Source of the DNA: an uncultured Clostridia bacterium
GTDB lineage: Bacteria > Bacillota > Clostridia > Oscillospirales > Acutalibacteraceae
Length of the DNA stretch: 5,517 bases
NCBI GenBank assembly: GCA_945221685.1
Contig: CALYNN010000115.1
Span: 1-5,517 of the forward strand
Reading direction: 5' to 3'
Position 1 is the first letter of the stretch; every line of letters starts with the position of its first letter. Under the pieces are notes generated by a model. That model had not been told where the DNA came from. It did no database searches and was given only the letters and a program-made list of their open reading frames with translations. Below, one piece after another: positions 5,498-5,517 of the stretch. A program made the position numbers and the translations under genes.

Positions 5498-5517
5498 TAC
5501 AATTTACAAAATTAATG

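Noticed and set aside
5501..5517. AATTT/AAATT repeat and an ATG at the window's end as a divergent gene start
   Set aside because: The 5-bp AT repeat is expected in AT-rich DNA, and the final ATG (5515-5517) has no ribosome site and no sequence after it to judge.
1..5517. CRISPR arrays, tRNA or rRNA genes, insertion sequences, riboswitches
   Set aside because: I saw no direct-repeat array, no tRNA-like cloverleaf, no transposase or terminal repeats and no structured leader. The pst leader, where a regulatory site would sit, is outside the window.

Overview
The window comes from a low-to-moderate GC Gram-positive bacterium, most likely an anaerobic clostridial Firmicute. I infer this from strong Shine-Dalgarno sequences, GTG and TTG starts, the clostridial look of the Pst proteins, and a PstS whose two lobes appear in permuted order. 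No rRNA or other taxonomic marker is present, so genus cannot be named.

Positions 1-3612 (+ strand) hold a high-affinity phosphate uptake operon, pstS (3' part only)-pstC-pstA-pstB-phoU. PstS binds phosphate outside the membrane, PstC and PstA form the channel, PstB is the ATPase, and PhoU links transporter state to phosphate signalling. The genes are packed tightly: pstS stops directly against the pstC GTG, pstC and pstA are 1 nt apart, pstA and pstB 30 nt apart, and pstB and phoU share one base. The operon promoter and the 5' part of pstS lie outside the window. A clear stem-loop with a T-rich tail (3631-3680) closes the operon.

Positions 3728-5456 (- strand) hold three genes that run towards the pst operon. 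In transcription order they are a MerR-type DNA-binding protein with a C-terminal membrane anchor, an unrecognised protein with a two-helix membrane hairpin, and an unrecognised protein with about three membrane helices. The spacing (second gene's ribosome site overlapping the first gene's stop, then an ATGA overlap) indicates one operon. Its promoter is visible at 5469-5497, and a perfect 8-bp inverted repeat fills the spacer between its -35 and -10 boxes, the position expected for a MerR-family operator.

The pst half is standard apart from the permuted PstS. The reverse-strand trio is the part that may be undescribed: it looks like a self-regulated, membrane-tethered one-component regulator with two membrane partners. 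Its signal and targets cannot be read from the sequence.
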